From Mycobacterium gallinarum (GTDB lineage: Bacteria > Actinomycetota > Actinomycetes > Mycobacteriales > Mycobacteriaceae), in NCBI RefSeq assembly GCF_010726765.1, contig NZ_AP022601.1, positions 4,340,001 to 4,404,000 of the forward strand: a DNA stretch of 64,000 nt. The letters are read 5' to 3'. This document shows, in pieces, positions 35,701-46,969 of this stretch. The translations under genes were made by a program, and so were the position numbers. The notes below the pieces were generated by a model. That model saw only the letters and a program-made list of their open reading frames with translations, did no database searches and was not told where the DNA came from. Within the stretch, counting starts at the first letter, position 1. Every line of letters starts with the position of its first letter.

Positions 35701-36622
35701 CGAGGAAGGCGTGCGCAGCGGATTGGAATCCGCCGAACTCGATCCCGCGGGACAGCCCGTCGAACCGCGCTCCGTCGACCGTCAGATTCCGTTCCAGATC
35801 TCGGCGGCGGCGGCCCGCGCGGTGCAGGAGGGCGGCGGGATTCGTAGTGCGCCGACGCTGCTGAACCTGCTACAGCAGGCCACCGCGGTCGCCGATCGCA
35901 CCGAGCTCATCGAGCCGGTCGACGAGCCGGTCGCTGCGCCGGCGCCGCAACGGTTCCGCGAGCGAGACCCCGAGGATCCCGACGCGCAAGCCCGCCGCCG
36001 CAAGGCTCTGCTGATCGGGCTCAGCGTCGGCGGCGCGATCATCATCGTCGCGCTGGTGGTGCTCGGCACCGTGCTGACCCGGATCTTCGGCGACGTCGGC
36101 GATGGACTCGGCGGTGACGAACTGGGGCTCAATGCGCCGGGTACGTCGGAGGCCGGCGAGGTTGGCGCCGGGGAAGACGTGAAACCCGTTTCGGCAACGG
36201 TCTTTTCGCCCGAGGGCGAGGCGGACGCGCCCGCCGAGGCCCGCCTCGCAATCGACGGCAACCCGACCACCGTGTGGCCGATCGACACGTACACCGACCC
36301 GGTGCCGTTCCCGAACTTCAAGAACGGTGTCGGTCTGATTCTGCAGCTGCCCGAGCCCACCAAGATCGGCGAGGTCGACATCGATCTCAACAGCACGGGC
36401 ACGGCCGTGGAGATCCGGTCGGCACAGTCGCAGACGCCGGCCTCGCTGGCCGACACGACCGTGCTCAAGTCGGCCACCAGCCTGCAGCCCGGGCAGAACA
36501 CCATCAAGCTCGACAACGCCGAGCCGACGTCCTACCTGCTGGTCTGGGTGTCGACCCTGGGCACCGTCGATGGCGAGAACCGTTCGGACATCGCGGAGAT
36601 CACCCTCAAGGCGGCGGGCTAA
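32738..36622 (+). CDS. mviN: MurJ-type lipid II flippase with C-terminal pseudokinase and extracytoplasmic domain (MviN, Rv3910)
   Basis: Peptidoglycan precursor flippase. 1294 residues: a Pro-rich cytoplasmic head (~1-80), about 14 helices of the MurJ/MviN fold (~90-600; SRLTGFARIVLIATILGAAL near the start), a polar linker, and a pseudokinase (~810-1080; IGGGRYRLLVFHG). The usual VAIK lysine is replaced (VALTFVD). One membrane helix (~1088-1112) and a beta-rich extracytoplasmic domain (~1150-1294) follow. In M. tuberculosis (~1184 residues) the pseudokinase is phosphorylated by PknB and recruits FhaA; that role is assigned by homology. Confidence 0.93.
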   Translation: MSTVPGSPSVGPGPRGRPGPPPPRVDLSGPPPPRSRTGPPRPFGARNPVPGPPPPPPRRRSAPPPRLPRSPAPRRRAGRPELSDAAVVSRSWGMAFATLISRLTGFARIVLIATILGAALSSAFSVAYQLPNLIAALVLEATFTAIFVPVLARAERDDPDGGTAFVRRLVTLATTLLLLTTALAIVSAPLLVELMLGADPLVNRDLTKAFAYLLLPQVLFYGLSSVFMAILNTRNVFGPPAWAPVCNNVVAIATLGLYLVVPGELSVDPVQMGNAKLLVLGIGMTLGTVTQVVVLLVALRRERVSLRPLWGIDARLKQFGAMASAMVLYVLISQIGLIVGNRIASGAAASGPAIYNYTWLVLMLPFGMIGVTVLTVVMPRLSRNAAANDNPAVLADLSLATRLTMVTLIPIVAMMTVGGPAIGSALFAYGNFGDVDAGYLGMAISLSAFTLIPYALVLLQLRVFYAREQPWTPIALIVVITVVKIAASVAAPHLTDDPDLVAGYLGLANGLGFLAGATVGFFLLRANLNPPGGRLIGLQVVRTILVTICASLIAGLIAHVVDQLFGLESLTTNWGGAGSLLRLLVLGLIMAPTIAGVLLAAKVPEAEAALGAVRRRLGRTRPAPATPARVASPPRMLPDQPPPGTPLTYARQRNSSASIRRPAPPVVGREPSGEVVRHEMGKGPAVSNEPAGGSAPDNTATAKIPVPPPPTDHESPVAADDFQPDVPTPDIPSAPSPADFKATVQEPVDFGATARLSTAEPNGTAPIPASGRPPSDYGGDPTRESLPFDVPREPPIEAATSDEDVHLIPGAVIGGGRYRLLVFHGGPPTLQFWQALDTALDRQVALTFVDPDATLPDEQLQKILAATLKLSRLDMPGVARVLDVANTGSGGLVVSEWIRGGSLAEVAETSPSPIGGARAIQSLAAAAEAAHRAGVAMSIDHPSRIRVSIEGDVALAFPATLPDATPEDDIRGIGAALYALLVNKWPLREEGVRSGLESAELDPAGQPVEPRSVDRQIPFQISAAAARAVQEGGGIRSAPTLLNLLQQATAVADRTELIEPVDEPVAAPAPQRFRERDPEDPDAQARRRKALLIGLSVGGAIIIVALVVLGTVLTRIFGDVGDGLGGDELGLNAPGTSEAGEVGAGEDVKPVSATVFSPEGEADAPAEARLAIDGNPTTVWPIDTYTDPVPFPNFKNGVGLILQLPEPTKIGEVDIDLNSTGTAVEIRSAQSQTPASLADTTVLKSATSLQPGQNTIKLDNAEPTSYLLVWVSTLGTVDGENRSDIAEITLKAAG

Positions 36623-36676
36623 CCGAACTATCCCCAGCCTGGCAAAGATGTGTCGGAGGGGCCCGTGCGCGCCGTT

Positions 36677-36682
36677 TAGTGT
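36677..36682 (+). promoter_or_regulatory. -10 element of sigM (leaderless)
   Basis: TAGTGT, 6 nt before GTG 36689. This matches a housekeeping-type -10, not an ECF -10. Confidence 0.5.
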
Positions 36683-36688
36683 TCGGCT

Positions 36689-37288
36689 GTGGGGACCTTC
36701 GGCGAACAGGAACGCACCGATGGAGAGTTGCTCGCCGCGCACGTCGCGGGTGAGCAATACGCGTTCGAGGAGCTGTTCCGCCGCCATCACCGCCAGCTGT
36801 ATCGGCTCGCCCAGCTGACCAGTCGCAACCCGGAGGACGCCGCCGACGCGCTGCAGGACGCGATGCTGTCTGCGCACCGCACCGCTCCGGCCTTCCGCTA
36901 CGACGCCGCCGTCAGCAGTTGGCTGTATCGCATCGTGGTCAACGCCTGCTTGGATCGGTTGCGCCGCAACAAGACCCGCCCGACCACCACACTGCTCGAC
37001 GACACCTGCCACGCCGGCGATCCCATGCCGCACGTGGACACTGCGATCGTGGTCGAGCGCGCCCTGATGCGGCTGCCCGTCGAACAACGGGCGGCCGTGG
37101 TCGCGGTCGACATGCAGGGCTACTCCGTGGTCGAGACGGCGCGGATGCTCGGTGTCGCCGAGGGGACCGTGAAGAGCCGCTGTTCGCGCGCCCGGCGCAA
37201 GCTCGCCGAGACGCTGGACTATTTCGCGCTCGATGGAACCGCGGCGGCCTCGTCGTCGTCTAATCCCCCGGTGATGGAGACTGGCTGA
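36689..37288 (+). CDS. sigM: ECF RNA polymerase sigma factor SigM
   Basis: 199 residues from GTG 36689. Region 2 (~20-90; FEELFRRHHRQLYRLAQLTS and EDAADALQDAMLSAHR) and region 4 (~125-180; LPVEQRAAVVAVDMQGYSVV, then GVAEGTVKSRCSRARRKL) are clear. The anti-sigma gene follows 27 bp downstream, as in H37Rv (Rv3911-Rv3912). In mycobacteria SigM controls a small set of envelope and secretion genes. Confidence 0.94.
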   Translation: MGTFGEQERTDGELLAAHVAGEQYAFEELFRRHHRQLYRLAQLTSRNPEDAADALQDAMLSAHRTAPAFRYDAAVSSWLYRIVVNACLDRLRRNKTRPTTTLLDDTCHAGDPMPHVDTAIVVERALMRLPVEQRAAVVAVDMQGYSVVETARMLGVAEGTVKSRCSRARRKLAETLDYFALDGTAAASSSSNPPVMETG

Positions 37289-37315
37289 CGTCAGGGCAAC
37301 CGGCGGGAGCACGCG

Positions 37316-37924
37316 ATGGACAACGGCACCGAGGACGACCTCGATCCCGCGGTGGTCGAGCGTGTCCGTCGCGATCTCGCCCAGCTGGGGTCGGACGAGG
37401 CTTCGGCGCCCGACGTGCCGCCGCAGGTGACGCAGCGCGTCCTCGCCGCCCTGCGCGTCGAACCCGCCCACACGGTCGCGCGGGCGCCGTTGCGACGGCT
37501 GCAGGTCATCGGGCTCGTCGTCGGCCTCGGCGCCGCGGTGGCCGCCGTCATCGTCGGGGCCGTGATGGTGAACCGCCCCGAGCCACCCACGTTTCCCGCG
37601 GGCCCGACCGCCAACATGATCACCGTCGACCGGGCCGCCGCGATTCCGCTGCCGCATTCGCAGATCATCGAGCTGCTGTCACGGACCCCGGACTTCGGGC
37701 CGCTGACAGACCCCCGGCGCCGCGGTTCCTGCCTCGGCGGACTGGGCTATTCCCCGGGAACGACGGTGCTGGGTGCCCGGCCACTGGACATGCGGGGACA
37801 GCCCGGGGTGTTGCTGCTGCTTCCCAGCGATTCACCCGACGATGTCGTGGCCGTCGTCGTCGAGCCGGGTTGCAGCGGAGCTCACACCGGCCTGTTGGCG
37901 AAGTCCTTGGTCAGTCGGACGTAA
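37316..37924 (+). CDS. rsmA: Membrane anti-sigma factor RsmA, partner of SigM
   Basis: 202 residues from ATG 37316. A cytoplasmic N-terminus (~1-60; LDPAVVERVRRDLAQLG) presumably binds SigM. One membrane helix (~65-87, VIGLVVGLGAAVAAVIVGAVMV) and an extracytoplasmic domain (~90-202) with two cysteines (RGSCLGG, EPGCSGA) follow. It is shorter than the ~250 residues I recall for Rv3912. Assigned mainly by position after sigM and by topology. Confidence 0.85.
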   Translation: MDNGTEDDLDPAVVERVRRDLAQLGSDEASAPDVPPQVTQRVLAALRVEPAHTVARAPLRRLQVIGLVVGLGAAVAAVIVGAVMVNRPEPPTFPAGPTANMITVDRAAAIPLPHSQIIELLSRTPDFGPLTDPRRRGSCLGGLGYSPGTTVLGARPLDMRGQPGVLLLLPSDSPDDVVAVVVEPGCSGAHTGLLAKSLVSRT

Positions 37925-37943
37925 TCTGTCCACCAGACCGGGC

Positions 37944-37970
37944 GGGAACACCCACGCCTAGGCTGGTGTT
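37944..37970 (+). promoter_or_regulatory. SigH/SigR-type promoter candidate upstream of trxB
   Basis: GGGAACA (37944-37950) and GTT (37968-37970), with 18 nt between GGGAAC and GTT. This matches the oxidative-stress ECF consensus known for actinobacterial thioredoxin operons. Confidence 0.6.
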
Positions 37971-38015
37971 ACACCCGTGCCGGTTGCGAATCGGCAGAAA
38001 GGTCGAAAGGCGCCC

Positions 38016-38990
38016 ATGACCTCCAATCCCACGGTTCATGACCTGATCGTCATCGGATCCGGGCCCGCGGGCTACACCGCAGCCATTTACGCGGCGCGCG
38101 CCCAGCTGGCCCCGCTGGTATTCGAAGGCATCCAGTTCGGCGGCGCGCTGATGACCACCACCGAGGTGGAGAACTACCCCGGCTTCCGCGACGGCATCAC
38201 CGGGCCGGAATTGATGGACCAGATGCGCGAACAGGCGCTGCGCTTCGGCGCCGATCTGCGGATGGAGGACGTCGACTCCGTTTCGCTGGAGGGCCCCATC
38301 AAGACCGTCACCGTCGGTGACGAGACCTATCAGGCGCGCGCGGTCATTCTCGCGATGGGCGCACAAGCCCGCCACCTGGGAGTACCCGGTGAGGAAGCCC
38401 TGATCGGCATGGGCGTCAGCACCTGCGCCACGTGCGACGGCTTCTTCTTCCGCGACGAGGACATCGTCGTGGTCGGCGGCGGCGACTCCGCAATGGAGGA
38501 GGCGACGTTCCTCACCCGCTTCGCCCGCAGCGTGACGATCGTGCACCGCCGCGAGGAGTTCCGCGCATCGCGCATCATGCTGGAGCGCGCTCGCGCCAAC
38601 GAGAAGATCACCTTCCTGACCAACACCCAGGTGATCTCGATCGAGGGCGATCCCAAGGTCAGCGGTGTGCGGCTGCGCAACACCGTCACCGGCGAGGAAT
38701 CCAAGCTCGACGTGACCGGCGTGTTCGTCGCCGTCGGCCACGATCCGCGCTCGGAGTTGGTGCGCGGACAGGTCGACCTCGACGACGACGGCTACGTGCA
38801 GGTCAAGCAGCACAGCACCGCAACCTCTGTGGAAGGCGTTTTCGCCGCGGGCGACCTCGTCGATCACATCTACCGACAGGCCATCACCGCAGCGGGCACG
38901 GGCTGTTCGGCGTCCATCGACGCAGAGCGTTGGCTCGCCGAAATCGGCTCTGCCCCAAGCGATGAAGCAACCGCCACCCCCGTACGTTAG
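38016..38990 (+). CDS. trxB: Thioredoxin reductase
   Basis: Flavoenzyme that reduces thioredoxin with NADPH. 324 residues from ATG 38016, preceded by GAAAGG. FAD motif [15 protein letters not shown] (~13), redox-active CATC (~140, in [11 protein letters not shown]), NADPH motif [11 protein letters not shown] (~160) and the C-terminal FAD motif [14 protein letters not shown]. The in-frame upstream start at 37977 would place the promoter-proximal leader in the protein and is not preferred. Operon with the adjacent thioredoxin gene. Confidence 0.97.
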   Translation: MTSNPTVHDLIVIGSGPAGYTAAIYAARAQLAPLVFEGIQFGGALMTTTEVENYPGFRDGITGPELMDQMREQALRFGADLRMEDVDSVSLEGPIKTVTVGDETYQARAVILAMGAQARHLGVPGEEALIGMGVSTCATCDGFFFRDEDIVVVGGGDSAMEEATFLTRFARSVTIVHRREEFRASRIMLERARANEKITFLTNTQVISIEGDPKVSGVRLRNTVTGEESKLDVTGVFVAVGHDPRSELVRGQVDLDDDGYVQVKQHSTATSVEGVFAAGDLVDHIYRQAITAAGTGCSASIDAERWLAEIGSAPSDEATATPVR

Positions 38991-39001
38991 GAGTTGTACC
39001 C

Positions 39002-39343
39002 ATGACTGAGACCTCGGCCGGAAAAGCCACCGTAACCGTCACCGACGATTCGTTCTCCAGCGATGTGCTGTCGAGCAGTACCCCTGTGCTGGTGGACTTC
39101 TGGGCCACCTGGTGCGGTCCGTGCAAGATGATCGCCCCCGTTCTCGAGGAGATCGCCGGTGAGAAGGCCGGTCAGTTGACCGTCGCCAAGCTCGACGTCG
39201 ACGCGAATCCCGCGACCGCCCGCGATTTTCAGGTGGTTTCGATTCCGACGTTGATCCTGTTCAAGGACGGTGCGCCGGTGAAGCGCATCGTCGGCGCAAA
39301 AGGCAAGGCAGCCTTGTTGCGCGAACTCGCTGACGTGGTGTAA
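39002..39343 (+). CDS. trxA: Thioredoxin
   Basis: 113 residues. The active site WCGPCK lies at ~38-43 in [20 protein letters not shown]; the cis-Pro is in [17 protein letters not shown] stands 8 nt upstream of ATG 39002. It follows trxB by 11 bp and is the positional counterpart of TrxC (Rv3914). Keeps cytosolic protein thiols reduced together with TrxB. Confidence 0.96.
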   Translation: MTETSAGKATVTVTDDSFSSDVLSSSTPVLVDFWATWCGPCKMIAPVLEEIAGEKAGQLTVAKLDVDANPATARDFQVVSIPTLILFKDGAPVKRIVGAKGKAALLRELADVV

Positions 39344-39346
39344 CGA

Positions 39347-39372
39347 TCCCCTAGCTTCGTCCCCTAGCTTCG
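39347..39372. repeat. 13-bp tandem duplication after the thioredoxin gene
   Basis: TCCCCTAGCTTCG occurs twice head to tail, directly after the stop codon. Confidence 0.85.
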
Positions 39373-39391
39373 CTGTGGGCCCAATTTCGGG

Positions 39392-39417
39392 CCCGGCGGA
39401 TACCCGCCTGGCGTTTT
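39392..39417 (+). terminator. Intrinsic terminator of trxB-trxA
   Basis: GGCGG-ATAC-CCGCC stem flanked by CC/GG pairs and followed by GCGTTTT. It is one of the few U-tailed hairpins in the window. Confidence 0.5.
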
Positions 39418-39513
39418 CTCGATTCCCAGAACCGTCTGAGACAATGCTGTCTAGCTTTATTACGTCGTGTCGGCGTTGTGCGGTCGCCGGCATCCGTGAC
39501 CGAAAGGCCGCCT

Positions 39514-40710
39514 ATGTCGAGTCTGCGTCGCGGTGACCGCGGAAGTGCGGTCACCGAGATCCGGGCTGCTTTGACGTCCTTGGGCATGGTCGAAAATCCC
39601 GACGACGACATCACCACCGGCCGGCACGTCGCGCTCGACGTGTTCGACGACGAACTCGACCATGCGGTGCGCGCCTTCCAACAGCACCGCGGCCTGTTGG
39701 TCGACGGCATTGTCGGCGAAGCGACTTACCGCGCGTTGAAAGAGGCTTCCTACCGCCTGGGCGCACGCACGCTCAACCATCAGTTCGGTGCTCCGATGTT
39801 CGGCGACGACGTTGCGACACTTCAGGCGCGGTTGCAGGATCTCGGCTTTTACACCGACATGGTCGACGGACATTTCGGGCTGCACACGCACAACGCGCTG
39901 ATGTCGTACCAACGCGAGTACGGGCTGTATCCGGACGGCATCTGTGGCCCAGAAACGTTGCGCTCCTTGTACTTTCTGGGTTCACGTGTCACCGGCGGCT
40001 CTCCGCACGCGATCCGCGAAGAGGAGCTCGTCCGTAGCTCCGGTCCGCGGCTGTCAGGTAAGAGGATCATCATCGATCCGGGTCGCGGGGGCGACGATCA
40101 CGGCCTGATCATGCAGAGCCCCGACGGTCCGATCAGCGAGGCCGACATCCTGTGGGATCTGGCGAGCCGGCTCGAGGGCCGCATGACCGCGATCGGTATG
40201 GAGACGTTCCTGTCTCGCCCCGTCAACCGTTCGCCGTTCGACGCCGCACGGGCCATGACCGCCAACACGGTGGGCGCCGACCTCATGATCAGCCTGCGCT
40301 GCGCCACCCAGCCGAGCCCTGCGGCCAACGGTGTCGCATCGTTCCACTTCGGCAACTCACACGGTTCGGTGTCCACCATCGGACGCAACCTCGCCGACTT
40401 CATTCAGCGAGAAGTTGTGGCGCGCACCGGATTACGTGACTGCCGCACCCACGGGCGAACGTGGGATCTGCTGCGGCTGACCCGCATGCCCACGGTGCAG
40501 GTCGACGTCGGCTACGTGACCAATCCGCGCGACCGCGGACTGCTGGTCTCGAGCCATACCCGGGACTCGATCGCCGAAGGCATCCTCGCCGCGGTCAAGC
40601 GCCTGTACTTGCTCGGCAAGAACGATCGCCCTACTGGCACATTCACTTTCGCCGAACTGCTGGCGCACGAACTCTCCGTCGACCAGGCCGGACGCGTCAG
40701 CCCGAGCTAG
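39514..40710 (+). CDS. cwlM: CwlM, non-catalytic amidase-like regulator of peptidoglycan synthesis
   Basis: 398 residues from ATG 39514, with GAAAGG 7 nt upstream; a GTG at 39478 would add 12. Two peptidoglycan-binding-1 repeats (~5-75 and ~85-155; VDGIVGEATYRALKE and GICGPETLRSLYFLG) precede an amidase_3 domain (~180-370). The first zinc ligand motif, normally DPGHGG, reads DPGRGG, so the His is replaced, as I also recall for Rv3915. This agrees with CwlM acting as a cytoplasmic activator of MurA when phosphorylated by PknB. The Thr-rich tail NDRPTGTFTFAELLAHELSV is conserved. Confidence 0.93.
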   Translation: MSSLRRGDRGSAVTEIRAALTSLGMVENPDDDITTGRHVALDVFDDELDHAVRAFQQHRGLLVDGIVGEATYRALKEASYRLGARTLNHQFGAPMFGDDVATLQARLQDLGFYTDMVDGHFGLHTHNALMSYQREYGLYPDGICGPETLRSLYFLGSRVTGGSPHAIREEELVRSSGPRLSGKRIIIDPGRGGDDHGLIMQSPDGPISEADILWDLASRLEGRMTAIGMETFLSRPVNRSPFDAARAMTANTVGADLMISLRCATQPSPAANGVASFHFGNSHGSVSTIGRNLADFIQREVVARTGLRDCRTHGRTWDLLRLTRMPTVQVDVGYVTNPRDRGLLVSSHTRDSIAEGILAAVKRLYLLGKNDRPTGTFTFAELLAHELSVDQAGRVSPS

Positions 40711-40714
40711 CTTT

Positions 40715-40742
40715 GGCGCGCCCCCTAGCAGGGGCTGGCGCC
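40715..40742. terminator. Bidirectional hairpin between cwlM and the Rv3916c-like gene
   Basis: Inner stem CCCCT-AGC-AGGGG and outer GGCGC/GCGCC. It overlaps the last codons of the convergent minus-strand gene. Confidence 0.6.
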
Positions 40743-41513
40743 CGCTCCCACCGGCTGTTGCAGCTGGGCGCTTTCCAGCAGGCGCTCCAGAGCCGCCTCG
40801 ACATCGGCCTTCCAGCCCAATCCCTGTTCCAACTCCAGCCGTAGCCGCGGAAAGTACGGATGCGGCGAGACAACCACGAAGCCGGCGTCCTGCAGCACGT
40901 CGACATCGAGCACACACTGGTCGACCGAACAGTCGCCCAGCACGTCGATGATCGGCCGCAGGACGGGCGACACCGCCTGCGGGTCGGTCAGATCGGACGC
41001 ATCGGCGGTATGACCGAACGCTTCGAGCGCGCGCACGCCACGACGTACGAGATCACCAACCACCGCAGCGATCAGAGTGCGCGGTAGGGCATCCGCGCCA
41101 TCCCCGGGCTCCACCCCCAGGGTCGTGAGCAGAACGGCGTCGGCACTGACCGGACCGGACGGGAAATAGCGGGCCCGCGGAATCGCGCGCGGCGGCGCAT
41201 AGAACGCGTAGCCCAGGCAGGCCTCGTCGCCGGTCGGCACGGCGTCGTCCCCCATCGAATCGGGACACTGCACCGCTATCTGCCCGCACACGCCCCATTC
41301 GAGCATGACCATCGACAGCCACGCTTCCTTCTCGAACTCGGGGTCCCACAGCTGGTTTCCACCCGCTTGCGAACCCTGCAGGGTCGACGGATCGACCTCC
41401 CAGAACACGCAACGACGCGCGTGCTTGGGCAGCTGCTCGAACGCTTCGAGCCGCATGGGCGTGATACGTGGCGGCACTAGCCTCTCCGGGTTTTGCACGG
41501 TGTCGATGTGCAC
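40725..41513 (-). CDS. Conserved acetyltransferase-like protein, Rv3916c-like
   Basis: 262 residues from GTG 41513, favoured because GGAG lies 8 nt upstream and TATCCT (41526-41531) fits a -10; GTG 41522 and an upstream ATG are alternatives. Recognisable conserved text: QNPERLVPPRITPMRLEAFE, LPKHARRCVFWE and EFEKEAWLSMVMLEWG. The fold may be GNAT-like, but acetyl-CoA binding residues are not obvious, so no activity is assigned. It sits between cwlM and parB as in other mycobacteria. Confidence 0.78.
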   Translation of the reverse strand: MHIDTVQNPERLVPPRITPMRLEAFEQLPKHARRCVFWEVDPSTLQGSQAGGNQLWDPEFEKEAWLSMVMLEWGVCGQIAVQCPDSMGDDAVPTGDEACLGYAFYAPPRAIPRARYFPSGPVSADAVLLTTLGVEPGDGADALPRTLIAAVVGDLVRRGVRALEAFGHTADASDLTDPQAVSPVLRPIIDVLGDCSVDQCVLDVDVLQDAGFVVVSPHPYFPRLRLELEQGLGWKADVEAALERLLESAQLQQPVGAGASPC

Positions 41514-41694
41514 GGATGCCACTCCAGGATAGAAGGGCGCGGCGCAGATGACGCCAAATCTGCGCGGAGAACCTCGGGCGGCCGCGGCGTTGTCCAAAGC
41601 TGTTGATACACAGTCATTTCCACTCAGGGCCGACGGGCACGGATACTCTCCCCAGGGTACGTGTCACAGTGACGTAACTGCCGCGGGTTAGGGG

Positions 41695-42654
41695 TCAGCG
41701 GTTGGACGCGCTCATTAGTTCAACTATGCGTTGTAGGTCCTCGACCGACCCGAACTCCACCACGATCTTGCCTTTGCGTTTGCCGAGAGCGACCGTGACG
41801 CGGGTATCGAAGGCCGTCGACAGCCGCTCAGCAACATCCTGCAGCCCCGGCATGTGGATCGGCTTGCGCCGGGGCGCCGCGGGCGTCGCCGGGCCGGCAC
41901 TGTTGGCCAGCGTGACGGCCTCCTCCGTCGCGCGCACCGAAAGCCCCTCGGCGACGATGCGTGCGGCTAGCTCCTCCTGCTGCTCTGCCCCGCCCTCGAG
42001 CGAGAGCAGAGCGCGGGCGTGCCCGGCCGACAGCACGCCGGCCGCCACCCGACGCTGCACCGCGATCGGCAGCCGCAACAACCGAATCATGTTGGTGATG
42101 AGCGGACGCGAACGGCCGATGCGCGCGGCAAGTTCATCGTGGGTGACGCCGAACTCGTCGAGCAGCTGCTGATACGCGGCCGCCTCTTCCAACGGGTTCA
42201 GTTGGACGCGATGGATGTTCTCCAGCAAGGCGTCGCGGAGCATGTTGTCGTCGCCGGTCTCCCGGACGATCGCCGGGATGGTCGCCAGCCCCGCCTCCTG
42301 CGCGGCCCGCCACCGCCGCTCCCCCATCACGAGCTGATACTTCGGCGTGGCCTCGCCGGGCAGCGCGCGCACGACGATGGGCTGCATGAGGCCGAACTCG
42401 CGTATCGAATGCACCAGTTCGGCGAGGGCTTCCTCATCGAAGACCTGGCGGGGTTGCTTCGGATTGGGCTCGATCGCCGACGGATCGATTTCGCGGTAGA
42501 CCGCCCCCGACACGTTGACCGGTCCACCGATCACCACATCGGCAGCGGCGTCCCCCATCCGGCCGAGCGACGATTCCCCATCGGACGGACCGGTCGGAAT
42601 GAGCGACGCCAGCCCGCGGCCCAGACCGCTGCGCTTGCCTTTGGGTTGAGTCAT
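41695..42654 (-). CDS. parB: Chromosome partitioning protein ParB
   Basis: CTP-dependent DNA clamp that loads at parS. 319 residues. The N-terminus carries [16 protein letters not shown], the usual ParA-interacting type. The CTPase/ParB domain (~55-150) has [20 protein letters not shown] and [14 protein letters not shown] helix-turn-helix region (~170-200; [20 protein letters not shown]) and a C-terminal dimerisation domain follow. GAGGAG lies just upstream of the ATG. It is separated from parA by 106 bp filled with tandem repeats. Confidence 0.97.
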   Translation of the reverse strand: MTQPKGKRSGLGRGLASLIPTGPSDGESSLGRMGDAAADVVIGGPVNVSGAVYREIDPSAIEPNPKQPRQVFDEEALAELVHSIREFGLMQPIVVRALPGEATPKYQLVMGERRWRAAQEAGLATIPAIVRETGDDNMLRDALLENIHRVQLNPLEEAAAYQQLLDEFGVTHDELAARIGRSRPLITNMIRLLRLPIAVQRRVAAGVLSAGHARALLSLEGGAEQQEELAARIVAEGLSVRATEEAVTLANSAGPATPAAPRRKPIHMPGLQDVAERLSTAFDTRVTVALGKRKGKIVVEFGSVEDLQRIVELMSASNR

Positions 42655-42677
42655 CCAGATCTCCTCATCGGTCGCTG

Positions 42678-42760
42678 ATCCTCTTCGCGCAAGCGCTCAT
42701 CGGCGGCTAATCCTCTTCGCGCAAGCGCTCATCGGTGGCTAATCCTCTTCGCGCAAGCGC

Positions 42761-42773
<13 letters not shown>
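42678..42773. repeat. 32-bp tandem repeat, three units, in the parA-parB spacer
   Basis: Units begin at 42678, 42710 and 42742 (ATCCTCTTCGCGCAAGCGCT and the following 12 bases), with a partial unit before the first. Units differ at only one or two positions. The third unit runs into the parA stop codon. Confidence 0.92.
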
Positions 42774-45053
<2,280 letters not shown>

Positions 45054-45153
45054 GTTTGTGTCTCTCCCTCATCTACGGTCTGCACCGGTCGTCTTCGGGT
45101 TGGCCCGCAGCCACGCGGCCGCGGGTACCCCAGCGCTTCTCACCGTGGGCCGG

Positions 45154-46263
45154 TCAGCGCTTACGTTTCTTGGGCCGTGCTCCTGGCCGCGGGGTCGCGC
45201 CCGGCCGCGGCGTTCGGCTGCCGGTGCCCGACGCGGTCTTGCCCGGACTCGTCCCGGTCGCCTTGGCGTCGGACGATCCGTTCTCCGCAGCCTTGCCGTC
45301 CATCTCCATGCCGTCGCTCGTGGTGATCTCGGTCGGTTCGGCGGCGACCTTGGACTGCTTCTTAGGCTTGGCGCCGGGCGGCGGTGCGTTCTGTGCGCGC
45401 CGTTCCTTGGCTGCGAGCTTCTTCGCCTCTTCTTCTTTCTCGATCATTCCGAACACGTAGTGCTGCTGTCCGAACGTCCAGATGTTGTTGGCGAGCCAGT
45501 ACATGATGATCGCCAGCGGCAGGAACGGGCCGCCGGCGACCACGCCGAGCGGGAAGACGTAGAGCGCCAGCTTGTTCATCATCGCCGTCTGTGGATTGGC
45601 CGCCGCCTCGGGACTCTGGCGGGCCACCGATGCGCGGCTGTTGAAGTACGTGGCGATGCCGGCCAGGATCATCATCGGCACGCCGACTCCGATGACCGCG
45701 ACACGGTTGAATTCGGTGAACGCCTCCAGGCCGTGCTGCTGGATCATCGTGGCACCCAGCGGCGCACCCAACAGGTTCGCATCCAGGAAGTGCCGGACGT
45801 CCTCAGCGCTGAACACGTAGTTGCCGAGTTGAGCGTTCTCCTCCACCGACAGCCCAAGCCGGCCGATGCCCGTCTGAGTCCGGTTGAAGGACATCAGCAC
45901 GTGGTACAGACCGAGGAACACCGGCAGCTGGGCGAGCATCGGCAGACAGCCGAGAATCGGATTGAAGCCGTGCTCGCGCTGGAGCTTCTGCATCTCCAAC
46001 GCCATCCGCTGGCGATCCTTGCCGTACTTCTTCTGCAGCGCCTTGATTTGCGGCTGCAGTTCCTGCATCTGTCGCGTGGTGCGGATCTGCTTGACGAACG
46101 GCTTGTACAGAATCGCGCGCAGAGTGAAGACCAGGAACATCACCGACAGTCCCCAGGCGAAGAAGTTCGTCGGCCCGAGAATGAAGGCGAACGCCTTGTA
46201 CCAGACCCACATGATCGCCGACACCGGGTAGTAGATGATGTCGAGGCTGAACCAGTTAAACAC
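45154..46263 (-). CDS. yidC: Membrane protein insertase YidC
   Basis: 369 residues from GTG 46263 ([18 protein letters not shown]), which overlaps the last codons of yidD by 8 bp. Five hydrophobic segments. The cytoplasmic loop [20 protein letters not shown] is followed by [20 protein letters not shown], typical of Oxa1/YidC insertases. The long basic, Pro-rich tail (~290-369) ends KKRKR and may contact ribosomes. The open frame above the GTG belongs to yidD in another frame. Confidence 0.96.
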   Translation of the reverse strand: MFNWFSLDIIYYPVSAIMWVWYKAFAFILGPTNFFAWGLSVMFLVFTLRAILYKPFVKQIRTTRQMQELQPQIKALQKKYGKDRQRMALEMQKLQREHGFNPILGCLPMLAQLPVFLGLYHVLMSFNRTQTGIGRLGLSVEENAQLGNYVFSAEDVRHFLDANLLGAPLGATMIQQHGLEAFTEFNRVAVIGVGVPMMILAGIATYFNSRASVARQSPEAAANPQTAMMNKLALYVFPLGVVAGGPFLPLAIIMYWLANNIWTFGQQHYVFGMIEKEEEAKKLAAKERRAQNAPPPGAKPKKQSKVAAEPTEITTSDGMEMDGKAAENGSSDAKATGTSPGKTASGTGSRTPRPGATPRPGARPKKRKR

Positions 46264-46597
46264 GCGTCTCGCTCTCTGCTCGCGATGTGTGGGTACCCCG
46301 CACATCGTCGGCTGCATCCGGACCTATCCGGTGGCCGCCTGTGCCGGCGCACGAGTCATGCGCGTCGCCGCCACGTTCCGGTATCGGGTCCCATCCTCCC
46401 TTATGCCACGGCCCGCATTTCAGCAACCGCACCACCGCCAGCCATCCACCCTTGACGGCGCCGTACTCCGTGAGCGCGTCGACCGCGTACTGACTGCACG
46501 TGGGCATGAAGCGACAGGATGCCGGTCGCAGCGGAGACACCATGTGCCGGTACAGCTGGATCGCGTAGATCAGCGCCCGCGCAATCGATCGCGTCAT
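46256..46597 (-). CDS. yidD: YidD membrane protein insertion efficiency factor
   Basis: 113 residues. The family core [20 protein letters not shown], then [20 protein letters not shown] and WHKGGWDP, is complete; the C-terminal ~35 residues are variable. Its start overlaps the rnpA stop (ATGA) and its end overlaps the yidC start, so rnpA, yidD and yidC are tightly coupled. Positional equivalent of Rv3922c. Confidence 0.95.
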   Translation of the reverse strand: MTRSIARALIYAIQLYRHMVSPLRPASCRFMPTCSQYAVDALTEYGAVKGGWLAVVRLLKCGPWHKGGWDPIPERGGDAHDSCAGTGGHRIGPDAADDVRGTHTSRAESETRV

Positions 46598-46950
46598 CGC
46601 GGCGCCCCGCTCTTGGAGAGCGCACGACCCAACGCCGTCCGCAACTCTTGTTCGAGTCGCGCCGAGACTGCGGACCGGCTGCCCGGTAAAGCCCGGATCA
46701 CCACACGGTCGGTCGGCTGAAGATCCTCGATCACGGTGCGCGCAACGTGACGTAGCCGTCGGGCCACTCGGTGCCGTTCCACGGCGTTGCCCACGGACTT
46801 GGAGACGACGAGTCCGATGCGGGGTCCGTCATCATCAATGTCATGGCGCATCGTGTGCACGACAAGGTCGGGTTGCACCGCCCGCACCCCTTGACTGACC
46901 GTGGCACCGAACTCGGACGACCGCGTCATCCGGTACCGCGCCGGAAGCAC
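46594..46950 (-). CDS. rnpA: Ribonuclease P protein component
   Basis: 118 residues from GTG 46950. N-terminal [20 protein letters not shown], then the RNA-binding helix [20 protein letters not shown] (equivalent to the RNR motif region), typical of C5 proteins. It binds RNase P RNA for tRNA 5' maturation. It begins 19 bp after rpmH. Confidence 0.95.
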   Translation of the reverse strand: MLPARYRMTRSSEFGATVSQGVRAVQPDLVVHTMRHDIDDDGPRIGLVVSKSVGNAVERHRVARRLRHVARTVIEDLQPTDRVVIRALPGSRSAVSARLEQELRTALGRALSKSGAPR

Positions 46951-46969
46951 TGCTGGATCCCGAGTCGGG

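Noticed and set aside
35870..37657. 595-codon minus-strand frame
   Set aside because: Spans antisense of three real genes (mviN, sigM, rsmA), which no real gene would do.
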